A program made the translations under genes and the position numbers. Under the pieces are notes generated by a model. That model was not told the origin of the DNA and did no database searches. It saw only the letters and a program-made list of their open reading frames with translations. A stretch of DNA of 64,000 nucleotides. It comes from CAYLLE01 sp964384485. Its GTDB lineage: Bacteria > Spirochaetota > Spirochaetia > CAYLLE01. Location: positions 1-64,000 of the forward strand of contig CAYLLE010000005.1 of assembly GCA_964384485.1 (NCBI GenBank). The letters are read 5' to 3'. Shown piece after piece: positions 27,257 to 35,767 of the stretch. Within the stretch, counting starts at the first letter, position 1. Each line of letters opens with the position of its first letter.

Positions 27257-27290
27257 GCGGGATAGAATGATTCTGTCCCGCTTGCGTTTT
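27257..27290 (+). terminator. Terminator-like hairpin after flgE
   Basis: GCGGGA-T-AGAA (27257-27267) pairs with TTCT-G-TCCCGC (27271-27281) in an 11-bp stem with one G-U pair and a 3-base loop. A T-rich tail (TTGCGTTTT) follows. It can act as a full or partial intrinsic terminator, ending or attenuating the flgB-flgE transcript. Confidence 0.6.
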
Positions 27291-27311
27291 GGGGACGAAT
27301 ACAACTATAAT
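27282..27311 (+). promoter_or_regulatory. Candidate sigma70 promoter for flbD-motA-motB
   Basis: A perfect TATAAT lies at 27306-27311, with TTGCGT at 27282-27287 after an 18-bp spacer. The -35 matches only the TTG. It lies directly after the flgE hairpin. Expected transcription would start near 27318, inside the next stem-loop. Confidence 0.5.
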
Positions 27312-27313
27312 TA

Positions 27314-27337
27314 GAGGGTGATTCCCCATCACCCCTC
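27314..27337 (+). other. Leader stem-loop ahead of flbD
   Basis: GAGGGTGA (27314-27321) pairs with TCACCCCTC (27329-27337), with one bulged C and a 7-base loop. The stem ends just before the weak SD GAAGAG of flbD, so it would be at the very 5' end of a transcript from the promoter at 27282. It may protect the mRNA or tune flbD translation. Confidence 0.5.
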
Positions 27338-27349
27338 GAAGAGTAGCAT

Positions 27350-27547
27350 ATGATAAAAGTGACGAAGTTAGGCGGGACGGTCTATTATATCAATCCGCAC
27401 CAGATCGAATATATCGAAACAAATCCCGATACAACACTGATAATGCTTTCGGGGAAACGGCTGGTAGTCAAGGAAAGTTTTCCAGACGTGCTTGATTCTA
27501 TCATTGCCTACCGGCGGCAGATTGGGGCTTTTAAAAATGAGGAGTAG
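27350..27547 (+). CDS. flbD: Flagellar protein FlbD
   Basis: A 65-residue protein of the FlbD family (not the Caulobacter NtrC-type regulator of the same name). MIKVTKLGGTVYYINPHQIEYIE and the LSGKRLVVKES segment are the whole family fold. It is found between flgE and motA in spirochaetes and firmicutes. The role is not settled; involvement in stator or hook function is inferred from position. The SD is weak (GAAGAG), preceded by a stem-loop. motA follows after 6 nt. Confidence 0.9.
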   Translation: MIKVTKLGGTVYYINPHQIEYIETNPDTTLIMLSGKRLVVKESFPDVLDSIIAYRRQIGAFKNEE

Positions 27548-27553
27548 TCCAGT

Positions 27554-28336
27554 ATGGATTTAGGTACGATAATTGGAATTATCGCCGGTTTTCTCGTTGT
27601 GCTGTTCGGTATTATCGTCGGCGGTGCAAGCCCCGGCTTGTATGTCCACATCCCGTCCCTGCTTATTGTTTTAGGGGGTTCCTTCGGTGCCATGATGGTG
27701 TCCAATCCCTTAAGCCGGGTGCTGGGTATCATGCGGTACATCACTCAGATCATCAGGACGCCGGACTGGCAGGAAGAAAAAGTGATCAGTGATCTGGTGG
27801 CTTTTTCAGAACGGGCAAGACGGGAAGGGCTTTTAGCACTGGAAGATAATCTTGATGAAGTGGAAGATGAATTTATGCGGAAAGGTATCCAGCTTGTTGT
27901 TGACGGTACCGATCCGGACATCATCAAGAATATCCTCTATAATGATCTGGGCCAAATCCAGAACCGTCACGACAGCGGAATAAAACTATTTGATGACTGG
28001 GGAAAGATTGCTCCTGCGTTCGGGATGATCGGTACCCTTATCGGACTCATTGCCATGCTTGCAAACTTAGAAGATCAGTCGTCTATCGCTGCCGGTATGT
28101 CTACCGCGCTTATCACCACCCTGTACGGAGCGTTTTTCGCGAACCTGATTCTTATACCGTTTAAAAACAAGCTGGAAGACCGGGATAAAGCTGAAACCCG
28201 GGCGAAAGAAATCATTATTGAAGGAATACTGTCGATACAGTCCGGAGACAACCCCCGGATTCTGCTGGAAAAGCTGATCAGCTTTCTCCCGCCGAGACAG
28301 CGGGAAGAACTCCGGCAGGAATCGGTGCGGGAATAA
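27554..28336 (+). CDS. motA: Flagellar stator protein MotA
   Basis: A 260-residue inner membrane protein with four predicted helices: two near the N-terminus (about 3-25 and 33-50) and two after the cytoplasmic loop (about 150-172 and 183-205). The loop contains the charged rotor-contact region, and the proline-containing PAFGMIGTLIGLIAML begins helix three. With MotB it forms the ion channel that drives rotation. The SD is GAGGAG, 12 nt ahead of the ATG. Confidence 0.96.
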   Translation: MDLGTIIGIIAGFLVVLFGIIVGGASPGLYVHIPSLLIVLGGSFGAMMVSNPLSRVLGIMRYITQIIRTPDWQEEKVISDLVAFSERARREGLLALEDNLDEVEDEFMRKGIQLVVDGTDPDIIKNILYNDLGQIQNRHDSGIKLFDDWGKIAPAFGMIGTLIGLIAMLANLEDQSSIAAGMSTALITTLYGAFFANLILIPFKNKLEDRDKAETRAKEIIIEGILSIQSGDNPRILLEKLISFLPPRQREELRQESVRE

Positions 28337-28354
28337 TCCGGCATAGGAGAATAT

Positions 28355-29083
28355 ATGCCTTTTCCTAAAAAAAAGGAAAAAAAACAGGAAGGCGCCGCTG
28401 ATTGGCTCTTGACCTACGGTGACATGGTAACACTCCTCTTAACATTCTTCGTGATGATGTTTACTACCGCGGAGATTGACGGGTATAAACTGCAGCTAAT
28501 TTTAGCCGCCTTTCAGGGGGTCGGTTCTTTGGACGGCGGAAACACCCTTCAGGAGGGAAAGCTGGCTGAGCTGGGAAATAACATCATGACCCTGCCTTCC
28601 ATGGAGAAGGGAAGAGCACTGGATAAGGCAAAAAAGCTTGCCACCTCCCTTCTGCAGCCGGATATCCAGACGAAAAAGATCCGGATAACCGAAGATGAAC
28701 GGGGTCTGGTTATCTCCCTTGCGGCTGATTCTTTTTTCGGACCGGCAACCGCGAATGTTAACATTGAGGGCAACAGGGATATACTCAGGAATCTCTCTCT
28801 GATGCTCTCTTCGGAAACCCTGGAGAATCGAATGTTCCGCATCGAAGGCCATACCGATTCCATTCCGACCAACCCCAGCGGAGAGTGGGAAACAAACTGG
28901 GAACTTTCAATTGACCGTGCCGCAAACATGCTCCACACCCTGGTGGATTACGGCGTGGATGAGGACCGGTTTCATGTTGCCGGTTTTGCCGATACCCGGC
29001 CTATCGCCACGAATGAAACTCCCGAAGGCAGAGCGTACAACCGGCGGGTAGAAATAATTATTCTGACTGAAGGCCATATGTAA
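28355..29083 (+). CDS. motB: Flagellar stator protein MotB
   Basis: A 242-residue bitopic protein. The membrane helix begins WLLTYGDMVTLLLTFFV, with Asp23 as the ion-binding residue. A plug/linker and an OmpA-like peptidoglycan-binding domain follow (RIEGHTDSIP, LSIDRAANML, YNRRVEIII). It anchors the stator to the wall. The lack of Na-type PomB signatures next to Asp23 suggests protons, but ion type cannot be settled from this. It is preceded by AGGAG. Confidence 0.96.
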   Translation: MPFPKKKEKKQEGAADWLLTYGDMVTLLLTFFVMMFTTAEIDGYKLQLILAAFQGVGSLDGGNTLQEGKLAELGNNIMTLPSMEKGRALDKAKKLATSLLQPDIQTKKIRITEDERGLVISLAADSFFGPATANVNIEGNRDILRNLSLMLSSETLENRMFRIEGHTDSIPTNPSGEWETNWELSIDRAANMLHTLVDYGVDEDRFHVAGFADTRPIATNETPEGRAYNRRVEIIILTEGHM

Positions 29084-29110
29084 AGGCGTTAAATAGAAGG
29101 AGACTGAAAA

Positions 29111-29674
29111 ATGTCGGATGAGATTTTTGATAATGATGATGAGATTATCGGCGGTGAAGAGGTACAAACCGGCGGAACCAAAAAGGTCGGTTTTCTGCCG
29201 GGAATCGTCATACAGATCCTCAAGTGGGCCGCGATTGCGGTGGGAGCAGTCATCTTTATCGTTACCGTGGTGGTGATCACCATGAATATCATGAACCGGG
29301 GATCGGTCAACCAAAGCCGGCTCCCGCAGGTAGAAGCTTATGAAGGAGCGCCGGAGATTTTATCCTGGTTCGAAAATATCGGACAGATCAGAACACCTAC
29401 GGCGGATGAAACGAGACACACCGTGATGGCAAAAATCCTCATCGGGTATCCGAAAGACAACAAGCGAATTCAGACCGAGCTTATCGAACGGACACCATGG
29501 ATAACCGAACTTGTGCGGAGCTATTTTTCGTCACATACCTCGGATGAACTTCTGGGACAGCAGAACGAACAGCGGGTACAGGAAGAACTCAAGGCCCGCA
29601 TTAACAATATAATGACGGAAGGAAAAATCAAAGAAGTAATCTTCGGAGATACCTACAACATTGTGGAATTTTAA
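29111..29674 (+). CDS. fliL: Flagellar basal body-associated protein FliL
   Basis: A 187-residue bitopic protein with an acidic cytoplasmic start, one membrane helix (about 34-60) and a periplasmic stomatin-like FliL domain. In spirochaetes FliL rings surround the stator and increase torque. The end segment GKIKEVIFGDTYNIVEF matches the family. It lies between motB and fliM as in all spirochaetes. Confidence 0.92.
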   Translation: MSDEIFDNDDEIIGGEEVQTGGTKKVGFLPGIVIQILKWAAIAVGAVIFIVTVVVITMNIMNRGSVNQSRLPQVEAYEGAPEILSWFENIGQIRTPTADETRHTVMAKILIGYPKDNKRIQTELIERTPWITELVRSYFSSHTSDELLGQQNEQRVQEELKARINNIMTEGKIKEVIFGDTYNIVEF

Positions 29675-29690
29675 GGTATAATATAGGTAT

Positions 29691-30716
29691 ATGACGGAAG
29701 TATTATCCCAGGACGAAATTGATCAGTTACTAACGGCCATATCTTCGGGTGATATAGAAACGGAGGAAGTCCATAAAGCGACGGATCAGCGGAAGATCCG
29801 GATTTGGGACTTTAAGCGGCCCGATAAGTTTTCCAAAGAACAGCAGCGGTCGGTCCAGGTAATCCACGACACCTTCGCCCGTCTTACGACCACCTCCCTC
29901 AGCGCCCAGCTCCGGAGTCTGGCCCAGGTTCATGTGGCTTCGGTAGATCAGCTCACCTATGAGGAGTTCACCCGGAGTATTCCGAATCCCACAACCCTGG
30001 CTATCATCAATATGGATCCTCTCCACGGATCGGCAATCCTGGAAATTGATCCGGCAATCACCTTCACAATTATCGATCTTCTATTCGGAGGACAGGGAGA
30101 AGGAATTAAAGTTACCCGGGAGCTTACCGATATTGAGAGTTCGGTAATGGAAGGGGTAATAGTCCGATTTTTGGGAAATATGCGGGAAGCCTGGAGTCAG
30201 GTAATTGATTTACGGCCGAGATTGGGTAATATCGATACCAACCCCCAATTTGCATCCATCGTCCCGCCGAACGAAATGGTACTTCTGGTGACTCTGGAAA
30301 CAAAGATCGGTGATGTGGAAGGGATGATGAACATCTGTATCCCCTATATCACCATTGACGCGATAAGTCCCAAACTGAGCCAGCAGTATATGTACTCCAC
30401 CATCCGCAGAGGCGGTTCAACGGAAAATTTGAATATTATCCGGGAACGGCTCTTGCAGATGCAGATTCCCGTGGTGATAGAAATCGGGCAGATGGATATC
30501 AAGATACGGGATGTCCTGTCTCTCCAGGTAGGGGATGTGGTGCGGCTTCCCGATGTTAGAGTGGGAGACCCTTTTACCTTAAAAATTGTAAATAAACCGA
30601 AGTTCCTGTGTAAACCAGGCGTGGTCGGAAAAAAATATGCCATTCAGATTACTAAAAAACTCGAAGAAGTCACCAAAGAAGAATTCGAAGAGCTGGCTTC
30701 TGAGGTTGAAGAATAA
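29691..30716 (+). CDS. fliM: Flagellar motor switch protein FliM
   Basis: A 341-residue C-ring protein. The N-terminal LSQDEIDQLLTAI is the CheY-P docking motif. A CheC-like middle domain (about 50-230) and a SpoA/FliN-like C-terminal domain (about 260-330) follow. SFTARLTTTSLSAQLRSL-like helix and EFTRSIPNPTTLAIINM are typical. The SD is weak (AGG only 3 nt before ATG), and a TATAAT at 29677 has no partner -35. It transmits the chemotaxis signal to rotor direction. Confidence 0.95.
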   Translation: MTEVLSQDEIDQLLTAISSGDIETEEVHKATDQRKIRIWDFKRPDKFSKEQQRSVQVIHDTFARLTTTSLSAQLRSLAQVHVASVDQLTYEEFTRSIPNPTTLAIINMDPLHGSAILEIDPAITFTIIDLLFGGQGEGIKVTRELTDIESSVMEGVIVRFLGNMREAWSQVIDLRPRLGNIDTNPQFASIVPPNEMVLLVTLETKIGDVEGMMNICIPYITIDAISPKLSQQYMYSTIRRGGSTENLNIIRERLLQMQIPVVIEIGQMDIKIRDVLSLQVGDVVRLPDVRVGDPFTLKIVNKPKFLCKPGVVGKKYAIQITKKLEEVTKEEFEELASEVEE

Positions 30717-30758
30717 CCCCGGTTTCCACTCCGGGTATCTTAAAACGGGAGGATTACT

Positions 30759-31856
30759 ATGAGTGACGGTTCGTTGTCTCAAGATGAAATAGATGCTTTG
30801 CTGCAGGGGTCAGGTGATGTTGATTTCGGTGAAACTCCGTCCGCCGAAGGCGGAGCGGGCCTGGGCAGTCAGGAGATCCGGGCGTTTTCGAAACTGATGG
30901 ATGAGACCTTGGACTCACAGGCATCCATTTTTTCCATGCTTCTGAGCAAAACAGTCACGGTCAGGGATCCGAAGGTGAATACCCGGAGTCTGCAGGATAT
31001 TGCCGGAAACCTCGGCAATATGGCGGTGCAGGTAACTGTTGGACTTAACGGCGCCGTGTCCGGTCCCCACGCGTTTTTTGTCCAGGGCGAAGCGGCCCAG
31101 AAAATCGCGGGTCCCATGATGGGAGAAGAACAGCTCGAACTGGATGACGCCGCGGTAAACGCTCTGCAGGAAGCTTTTTCCCAGATAACCGGGAATATTG
31201 CCACGACGTTAGGAAATAAAACCGGCGGAACAATCATGACCGATCCGGCGGAAGGCACATTAGTTGAATCCGGAGATCTTTCGTTTTCGGAAGATAATCC
31301 GGTTACCGTTTCCTATGAGCTTGGAATTGAAGGGGAAGGAAACTACACGATTTACGAAGTTTTCTCCCCGGACACCGTTCAAGCAATTCTGGAAGCCGCA
31401 GGTTTAGGCAGCAGTCCGGCGCCCCAGGCGGCGGCAGGCGGCGGCGGGGGAAATCCCTTCGCGGCAGGAGGTCAGTCCCAGGGGGGATTCGGCGGCGGAG
31501 GCGGCGGTATGAATCCATTTTCCACCGGTCCGGGAGAACCGGATGTACAGGCAGTTCAGTTTCCCGGACTGCAGCAGCAGAATGTTCCGTCGGAACAAGG
31601 CAATATAGGTCTTCTTATGGATGTATCCATGGAGATGACCGTTGAACTTGGACGGACAAAATGGCTTATCAGGGATATTCTCGGGATGGCGGAGGGGACA
31701 ATCGTACAGCTTGATAAGCTGTCGGGAGAACCGGTAGACATCCTGGTGAACAACAAACCCATAGCGAAGGGGGAGGTTGTGGTTATCGATGAGAACTTCG
31801 GTGTCAGGGTCACTGAAATAGTCTCCGGAATGGACAGACTTGGTAATCTGAAATAA
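30759..31856 (+). CDS. fliY: Flagellar motor switch protein FliY (FliN with CheC-like domain)
   Basis: A 365-residue switch protein. It begins with a second CheY-binding motif (SLSQDEIDALLQG). A single CheC-like half-domain (about 45-200) follows, then a Gly/Pro linker (about 225-265) and a C-terminal SpoA/FliN domain (about 280-360). The segment FSQITGNIATTLG aligns with the CheC/FliY phosphatase motif ExxN, but the Glu position seems to hold Ile, so phosphatase activity is doubtful. Treponemes and leptospires have the same fused FliY. A strong SD (GGGAGGA) precedes it. Confidence 0.9.
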   Translation: MSDGSLSQDEIDALLQGSGDVDFGETPSAEGGAGLGSQEIRAFSKLMDETLDSQASIFSMLLSKTVTVRDPKVNTRSLQDIAGNLGNMAVQVTVGLNGAVSGPHAFFVQGEAAQKIAGPMMGEEQLELDDAAVNALQEAFSQITGNIATTLGNKTGGTIMTDPAEGTLVESGDLSFSEDNPVTVSYELGIEGEGNYTIYEVFSPDTVQAILEAAGLGSSPAPQAAAGGGGGNPFAAGGQSQGGFGGGGGGMNPFSTGPGEPDVQAVQFPGLQQQNVPSEQGNIGLLMDVSMEMTVELGRTKWLIRDILGMAEGTIVQLDKLSGEPVDILVNNKPIAKGEVVVIDENFGVRVTEIVSGMDRLGNLK

Positions 31857-31879
31857 GGTTTGTTAACTAAAGAAGTCCG

Positions 31880-31906
31880 AAAAAAGTAAAAAAACAGTGA
31901 AAAAAA
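31880..31906 (+). promoter_or_regulatory. Phased A-tracts upstream of the fliO promoter
   Basis: Three A-tracts of 6, 7 and 7 bases start at 31880, 31888 and 31900, on average about 10 bp apart. Such phasing gives intrinsic curvature, and A-tracts just upstream of a -35 act as UP elements. It lies 22 bp before the promoter at 31929. Confidence 0.5.
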
Positions 31907-31928
31907 TGCAAATTCACGAAACAATCGG

Positions 31929-31957
31929 TTGATGAATCGGTAAAAGAGCCGTAGAAT
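31929..31957 (+). promoter_or_regulatory. Sigma70-type promoter for fliO-fliP and downstream export genes
   Basis: TTGATG (31929-31934) and TAGAAT (31952-31957) are separated by 17 bp, 4/6 and 5/6 matches to consensus. The gap of 185 bp between fliY and fliO is the longest inside the flagellar block, which supports a transcription start here. Confidence 0.6.
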
Positions 31958-32041
31958 AGTATATATCTGGAGAAATTTTTTTCCGGATCCGGAAGGAGAC
32001 AGAATATCGGCTGTTTCCGGAAGGTGATTTGGGAGGGGACA

Positions 32042-32713
32042 ATGAAACGACTCGTTATCTGTTTAAGTATCATAATACTATCATTCTCATTACCACTCTT
32101 CTCTCAGGAACAGGCCGGGTCCGGTTCTTCTCCCAGTTCGGAAAATACATCAGACGGAACGATGGTGGATGAAACTGCAATACGGATCGGCGGACAGGAA
32201 GATCCCGCCGAAGACGGGCAGGCGGAAGTTCCCGATTCGTCTCTGGGAAGTTTAAGCATCTGGAGTTTCCTCCGGATGATCCTGGTTCTGGGTCTTGTGG
32301 TCGGCGCAATTTATCTTATTTTTCATTTCTTAAAAAAAGCCGGCGGATCCAAATTCAAAGATTCCGATCTCATCAAAATAATCGGTACAAAGCAGATCTC
32401 AGCAAACAAATATCTCTATCTTGTTGAAGTAGGAGGACTGCTCTACCTGGTGGGAAGCGGCGAAAACGGTATGCAGCTCGTTTCGGAGATTACCCGGCAG
32501 GAAGTGGTGGATGAACTTTTGATTCAGGCGGCCGCGAATCCTGAAGTTCCCAAAAAGAATTTCGCCGACATGTTCAGCGGAATGTTCCGCGGGGGCGGAT
32601 CATCCGGATTTTCCGGTATCGGCGGCGGCGGAGGTTCCGCGATCGGCTCCGCGGATTTTTTAAAAAAGCAGCGGGAGCGGCTTAAGAACATTAAAAATAG
32701 TCCGGGTATTTAG
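32042..32713 (+). CDS. fliO: Flagellar biosynthetic protein FliO
   Basis: A 223-residue membrane protein. It has a signal-like N-terminal hydrophobic stretch (residues 4-20, ending LFSQ), a periplasmic acidic linker, one membrane helix (about 77-97) and a cytoplasmic FliO domain (LIKIIGTKQISANKYLYLVEV), finishing with a Gly-rich tail. It assists assembly of the FliP pore. The ATG at 32042 was chosen for its SD GGGAGGGG. It precedes fliP by 32 nt, as expected. Confidence 0.88.
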   Translation: MKRLVICLSIIILSFSLPLFSQEQAGSGSSPSSENTSDGTMVDETAIRIGGQEDPAEDGQAEVPDSSLGSLSIWSFLRMILVLGLVVGAIYLIFHFLKKAGGSKFKDSDLIKIIGTKQISANKYLYLVEVGGLLYLVGSGENGMQLVSEITRQEVVDELLIQAAANPEVPKKNFADMFSGMFRGGGSSGFSGIGGGGGSAIGSADFLKKQRERLKNIKNSPGI

Positions 32714-32745
32714 AATTCCGGCATGTTTCATTATTGGGGGGGGAA

Positions 32746-33546
32746 ATGATAAAACGTATCGCGGGAGTTACCGGTCTTCTGCTGCTTCTTGCCGCGGCAG
32801 TACCGCCGGTCCAGGCCCAGGATGTACCCGGTCCGGGACCGGATCAGGAAGTTACACCTGCCATGGAGATACCTTTCATCGATCTCTCGGTCCGAGCACC
32901 GGACGGCAACCAGGAAGTTTCGTTTACTCTGCAGCTCCTTTTGTTATTGGCCGTTCTGAGCATCGCCCCGTCCATCATTATTCTCCTGACTTCTTTCCTC
33001 CGGATCGCTATCGTTTTTGATTTCATCAAGCGGGCCCTTTCTCTGCAGCAGGTTCCTCCCACTCAGGTGCTTATGGGGGTGGCCCTGTTTTTGACCCTCT
33101 TTATCATGTGGCCCACGGTGACGACGGTCTACGAAAATTCGATACAGCCCTTTGCAGCCGGTGAAATCGGTTTTCAGGAGGCTTACGAGAATTTCATTAC
33201 TCCCCTCCGGGTTTTTATGTACCGCCAGATGCGGGAAGATCCCGGCAATATCAGTTTATTTATGAAGATGAGTAATCTTCCAAAGCCGGAAAATCTGGCC
33301 GATGTGCCGACCCAGGTTCTGATACCGGCTTTTGTGCTTCACGAAATGACCGTTGCGTTTAAGATGGGAATCCTTCTGTTTATTCCCTTTATAGTAATCG
33401 ATATGGTAGTCGCTTCAACCCTGATGTCCATGGGTATGATCATGCTGCCGCCGGTAATGATTTCCCTTCCGTTCAAAATTATTCTGTTTGTACTAGTTGA
33501 CGGATGGGGGCTGATTACCCAGCAGCTTGTGGCAAGCTACGGATAG
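32746..33546 (+). CDS. fliP: Flagellar export gate protein FliP
   Basis: A 266-residue protein that forms the core pore of the export gate with FliQ and FliR. A cleavable signal peptide (residues 1-25, ending VQAQ) and four later membrane helices are visible. Motifs include FIRIAIVFDFIKRAL-type sequence, QVPPTQVLMGVALFLT and FIVIDMVVASTLMSMGMIMLPP in pieces. The ATG at 32746 follows a run of eight G, which serves as SD. An upstream TTG in frame is unlikely. Confidence 0.95.
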   Translation: MIKRIAGVTGLLLLLAAAVPPVQAQDVPGPGPDQEVTPAMEIPFIDLSVRAPDGNQEVSFTLQLLLLLAVLSIAPSIIILLTSFLRIAIVFDFIKRALSLQQVPPTQVLMGVALFLTLFIMWPTVTTVYENSIQPFAAGEIGFQEAYENFITPLRVFMYRQMREDPGNISLFMKMSNLPKPENLADVPTQVLIPAFVLHEMTVAFKMGILLFIPFIVIDMVVASTLMSMGMIMLPPVMISLPFKIILFVLVDGWGLITQQLVASYG

Positions 33547-33557
33547 GGAGGTAGGAT

Positions 33558-33827
33558 ATGTCGTTAGGATTCGCGGTGGCAGTCATGCGGAACGGTATCC
33601 TTCAGGTTCTTCTGATGGCCGCGCCGGTTTTGATTGTCAGTGTAGTGGTAGGATTGATCGTTTCTATCTTTCAGGCCACCACGTCGATACAGGAACAGAC
33701 TCTCACTTTTGTCCCGAAAATCGCGGCAATTCTGGTCTCCCTGATTGTTTTCGGATCATGGATATTCTCGTCAATGCGGGAATTCGCCCTTTCAATCATT
33801 AATATGCTTCCGGAGATGGTTAAGTGA
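33558..33827 (+). CDS. fliQ: Flagellar export gate protein FliQ
   Basis: An 89-residue two-helix membrane protein, the full family length. LLMAAPVLIVSVVVGLIVSIFQATTSIQEQTLTF (in pieces) is the conserved first helix and loop, followed by FVPKIAAILV. It wraps around the FliPR pore. The SD is GGGAGG. The stop overlaps the fliR GTG start by 4 nt. Confidence 0.95.
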   Translation: MSLGFAVAVMRNGILQVLLMAAPVLIVSVVVGLIVSIFQATTSIQEQTLTFVPKIAAILVSLIVFGSWIFSSMREFALSIINMLPEMVK

Positions 33828-34606
33828 TTCAGGACCTTCAGGTATTTTTCCTGATTTTCGCGCGGATTTTCGCGCTCCTTATCGTTGCACCCCTGATCTC
33901 TTCCCGTTCCGTTCCCAGCATAGCCCGGATCGGGCTTACCCTTTTTGCCGCGGTGACCGTTTTTCCGTGGGTCAAGGAGCTGGGGTACCCTATCCCCGAT
34001 TTGGGGTTGAGCTACAGTCTGTTAGTCCTCGGGGAAGCTCTCGTCGGCGTGATACTCGGTTTCTTCCTGGTTTTAATACATTCCGCGTTTCAGGTGGCGG
34101 GGCAGTTCTTTTCTCTGCAGATGGGATTCGGCGCCTCCCAGGTCTACGATCCCTTATCGCAGGTTTCAATGCCTCTTATCGGACAGCTGTTCTACATAAT
34201 GGGAATGTTCATCTTTGTTACCGTAGACGGTTTTCAAAAACTCTTCCTGTCCGGTATATACCGTTCTTTTAACTCTATTAAAGCGGTGGACCTGGTGTAC
34301 AACAAGGACCCGCTCATCGGGATGATCCTAAAAGGACTGGGCGGACTGTTCGAACAGGCTCTCATCATAAGCTTCCCGGTTCTCGGAACCCTTTTCCTGA
34401 TCTCGGTGACTATCGGACTTATGTCCAAGGCGGCGCCGCAGATGAACCTGCTGATGATGGGATTTCCCATTTCCATCGCCGTAGCGTTTCTGATAATCTT
34501 CCTCTCCATGCCCTTCATCGTTGAGGCATTCGCCCGTATTATAGAAGGCAGCCTGGAACAGATATCGATCCTTATTGACCGGATAGCAGGGGGGACGGCG
34601 CAATGA
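33824..34606 (+). CDS. fliR: Flagellar export gate protein FliR
   Basis: A 260-residue polytopic protein with about six hydrophobic segments, including ALVGVILGFFLVLIHSAFQ and GQFFSLQMGFGASQVYDP, the FliR family core. It completes the FliPQR pore complex. The start is GTG at 33824 inside the fliQ end (GTGA overlap), so translation is coupled. The end overlaps flhB by 4 nt. Confidence 0.94.
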   Translation: MIQDLQVFFLIFARIFALLIVAPLISSRSVPSIARIGLTLFAAVTVFPWVKELGYPIPDLGLSYSLLVLGEALVGVILGFFLVLIHSAFQVAGQFFSLQMGFGASQVYDPLSQVSMPLIGQLFYIMGMFIFVTVDGFQKLFLSGIYRSFNSIKAVDLVYNKDPLIGMILKGLGGLFEQALIISFPVLGTLFLISVTIGLMSKAAPQMNLLMMGFPISIAVAFLIIFLSMPFIVEAFARIIEGSLEQISILIDRIAGGTAQ

Positions 34607-35751
34607 GTGAGTTTCTGTACCGGACAATTCCGCCCCTAAAAGATTCTTCCTTCGCCGGAATGCACCTTAGGTGGTTCGCTGCCGAGGATGAGGGACGGAC
34701 CGAAGATCCGACGGAACATAAGATCCGGAAGGCCAGGGAGGAAGGGAAGGTCGCGAAATCCCCCGAAGTTCCCTCCACCATGGTTCTACTTATGACGGTG
34801 GTAACTATCGCCTTAATCGCCTCTTTTCTTTTCAACGGTTTCGCGGAAATGATGACCTACTTTTTAAGCCGAACGGGTCAGATAGATGTTCTAACCGATC
34901 CCACAGTCACGACTTCTTTTTACCGTTATTTTCTCCGCCTCGTCCTACCGGTGGCAGTGGTCGCTTTCGCCGGGGCTGTGATCGGGAATATTCTGCAGGT
35001 CGGCTTCATGTTCACCACCAAGACCATCAAGCCTGATTTTTCGAAGGTCGCACCGAAGTTCGGTAAGTTTTTTAAACGGGCTCTGTTCTCCCTTGAAGCG
35101 GTGTTCAATCTCGGAAAGACCCTCCTGAAGGTTGTAGTCATCGGGTTTATTGCCTATTTAAATATCAGGGCGAATTTGGGTGAACTTATAATGCTGATCC
35201 AGTTCTCCTTTCTCCAGTCATTTTCTTTAGTGACAGGGATCGCCTTCGCAATTCTGCTGGAATCCGCGATATTCCTTCTGGCAATATCGGTGGTGGATTA
35301 CTTTTTTCAGCGCAGGCAGCACAGAGAATCCCTCAAAATGAGCCGGCAGGAGATCAAGGAAGAGCGGAAAACCTACGAAGGTGATCCGCTGGTAAAGAAC
35401 CGGATGAAGCAGCGGATGCAGGAGCTCCTCTCCAGGAACATGATCCAGAGGGTGGAAGAGGCCGATGTGGTGGTAACCAACCCGACCCATTACGCGGTTG
35501 CCATGGAGTACCGGCGGGAAACGATGGACGCGCCTACCGTCACCGCGAAAGGGCAGGATCACCTGGCCCAGCGGATCCGCGAAGCGGCGGATGAACACGA
35601 TGTTCCCATAATTGAAAACAAGCCGCTTGCCAGGGCGCTTTATGCTGAGGTTGATATCGGTGATACGATTCCCGAACGGTATTATGAAGCGGTGGTAACG
35701 GTACTGAAACAGGTGTATAAGATGAAAGGACAGGCCGGAAGGGCAGTTTAA
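34603..35751 (+). CDS. flhB: Flagellar export switch protein FlhB
   Basis: A 382-residue protein with four membrane helices and a cytoplasmic autocleaving domain. The cleavage site NPTH is at residues 293-296 (VVVTNPTHYAVAMEY). An early segment GRTEDPTEHKIRKAREEGKVAKSPEV (in pieces) is the classic N-terminal motif. Together with FliK it switches export from hook to filament substrates. A 30-residue N-terminal extension precedes the usual start but is kept because ATGA overlaps fliR. Confidence 0.95.
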   Translation: MSEFLYRTIPPLKDSSFAGMHLRWFAAEDEGRTEDPTEHKIRKAREEGKVAKSPEVPSTMVLLMTVVTIALIASFLFNGFAEMMTYFLSRTGQIDVLTDPTVTTSFYRYFLRLVLPVAVVAFAGAVIGNILQVGFMFTTKTIKPDFSKVAPKFGKFFKRALFSLEAVFNLGKTLLKVVVIGFIAYLNIRANLGELIMLIQFSFLQSFSLVTGIAFAILLESAIFLLAISVVDYFFQRRQHRESLKMSRQEIKEERKTYEGDPLVKNRMKQRMQELLSRNMIQRVEEADVVVTNPTHYAVAMEYRRETMDAPTVTAKGQDHLAQRIREAADEHDVPIIENKPLARALYAEVDIGDTIPERYYEAVVTVLKQVYKMKGQAGRAV

Positions 35752-35767
35752 AAGGGGTAATATGTAA
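35752..35767 (+). promoter_or_regulatory. Minimal ATG-TAA start-stop before flhA
   Basis: AAAGGGG (35751-35757) is followed by ATG at 35762 and directly by TAA (35765-35767), whose last base is the A of the real flhA ATG. The SD spacing fits the minimal ORF better than flhA (about 10 nt). Ribosomes may stop and restart one base later. Confidence 0.4.

Noticed and set aside
29677..29682. Perfect TATAAT just before fliM
   Set aside because: No -35 element at 16-18 bp and no extended -10; the sequence lies in a 16-nt gap inside a dense operon.
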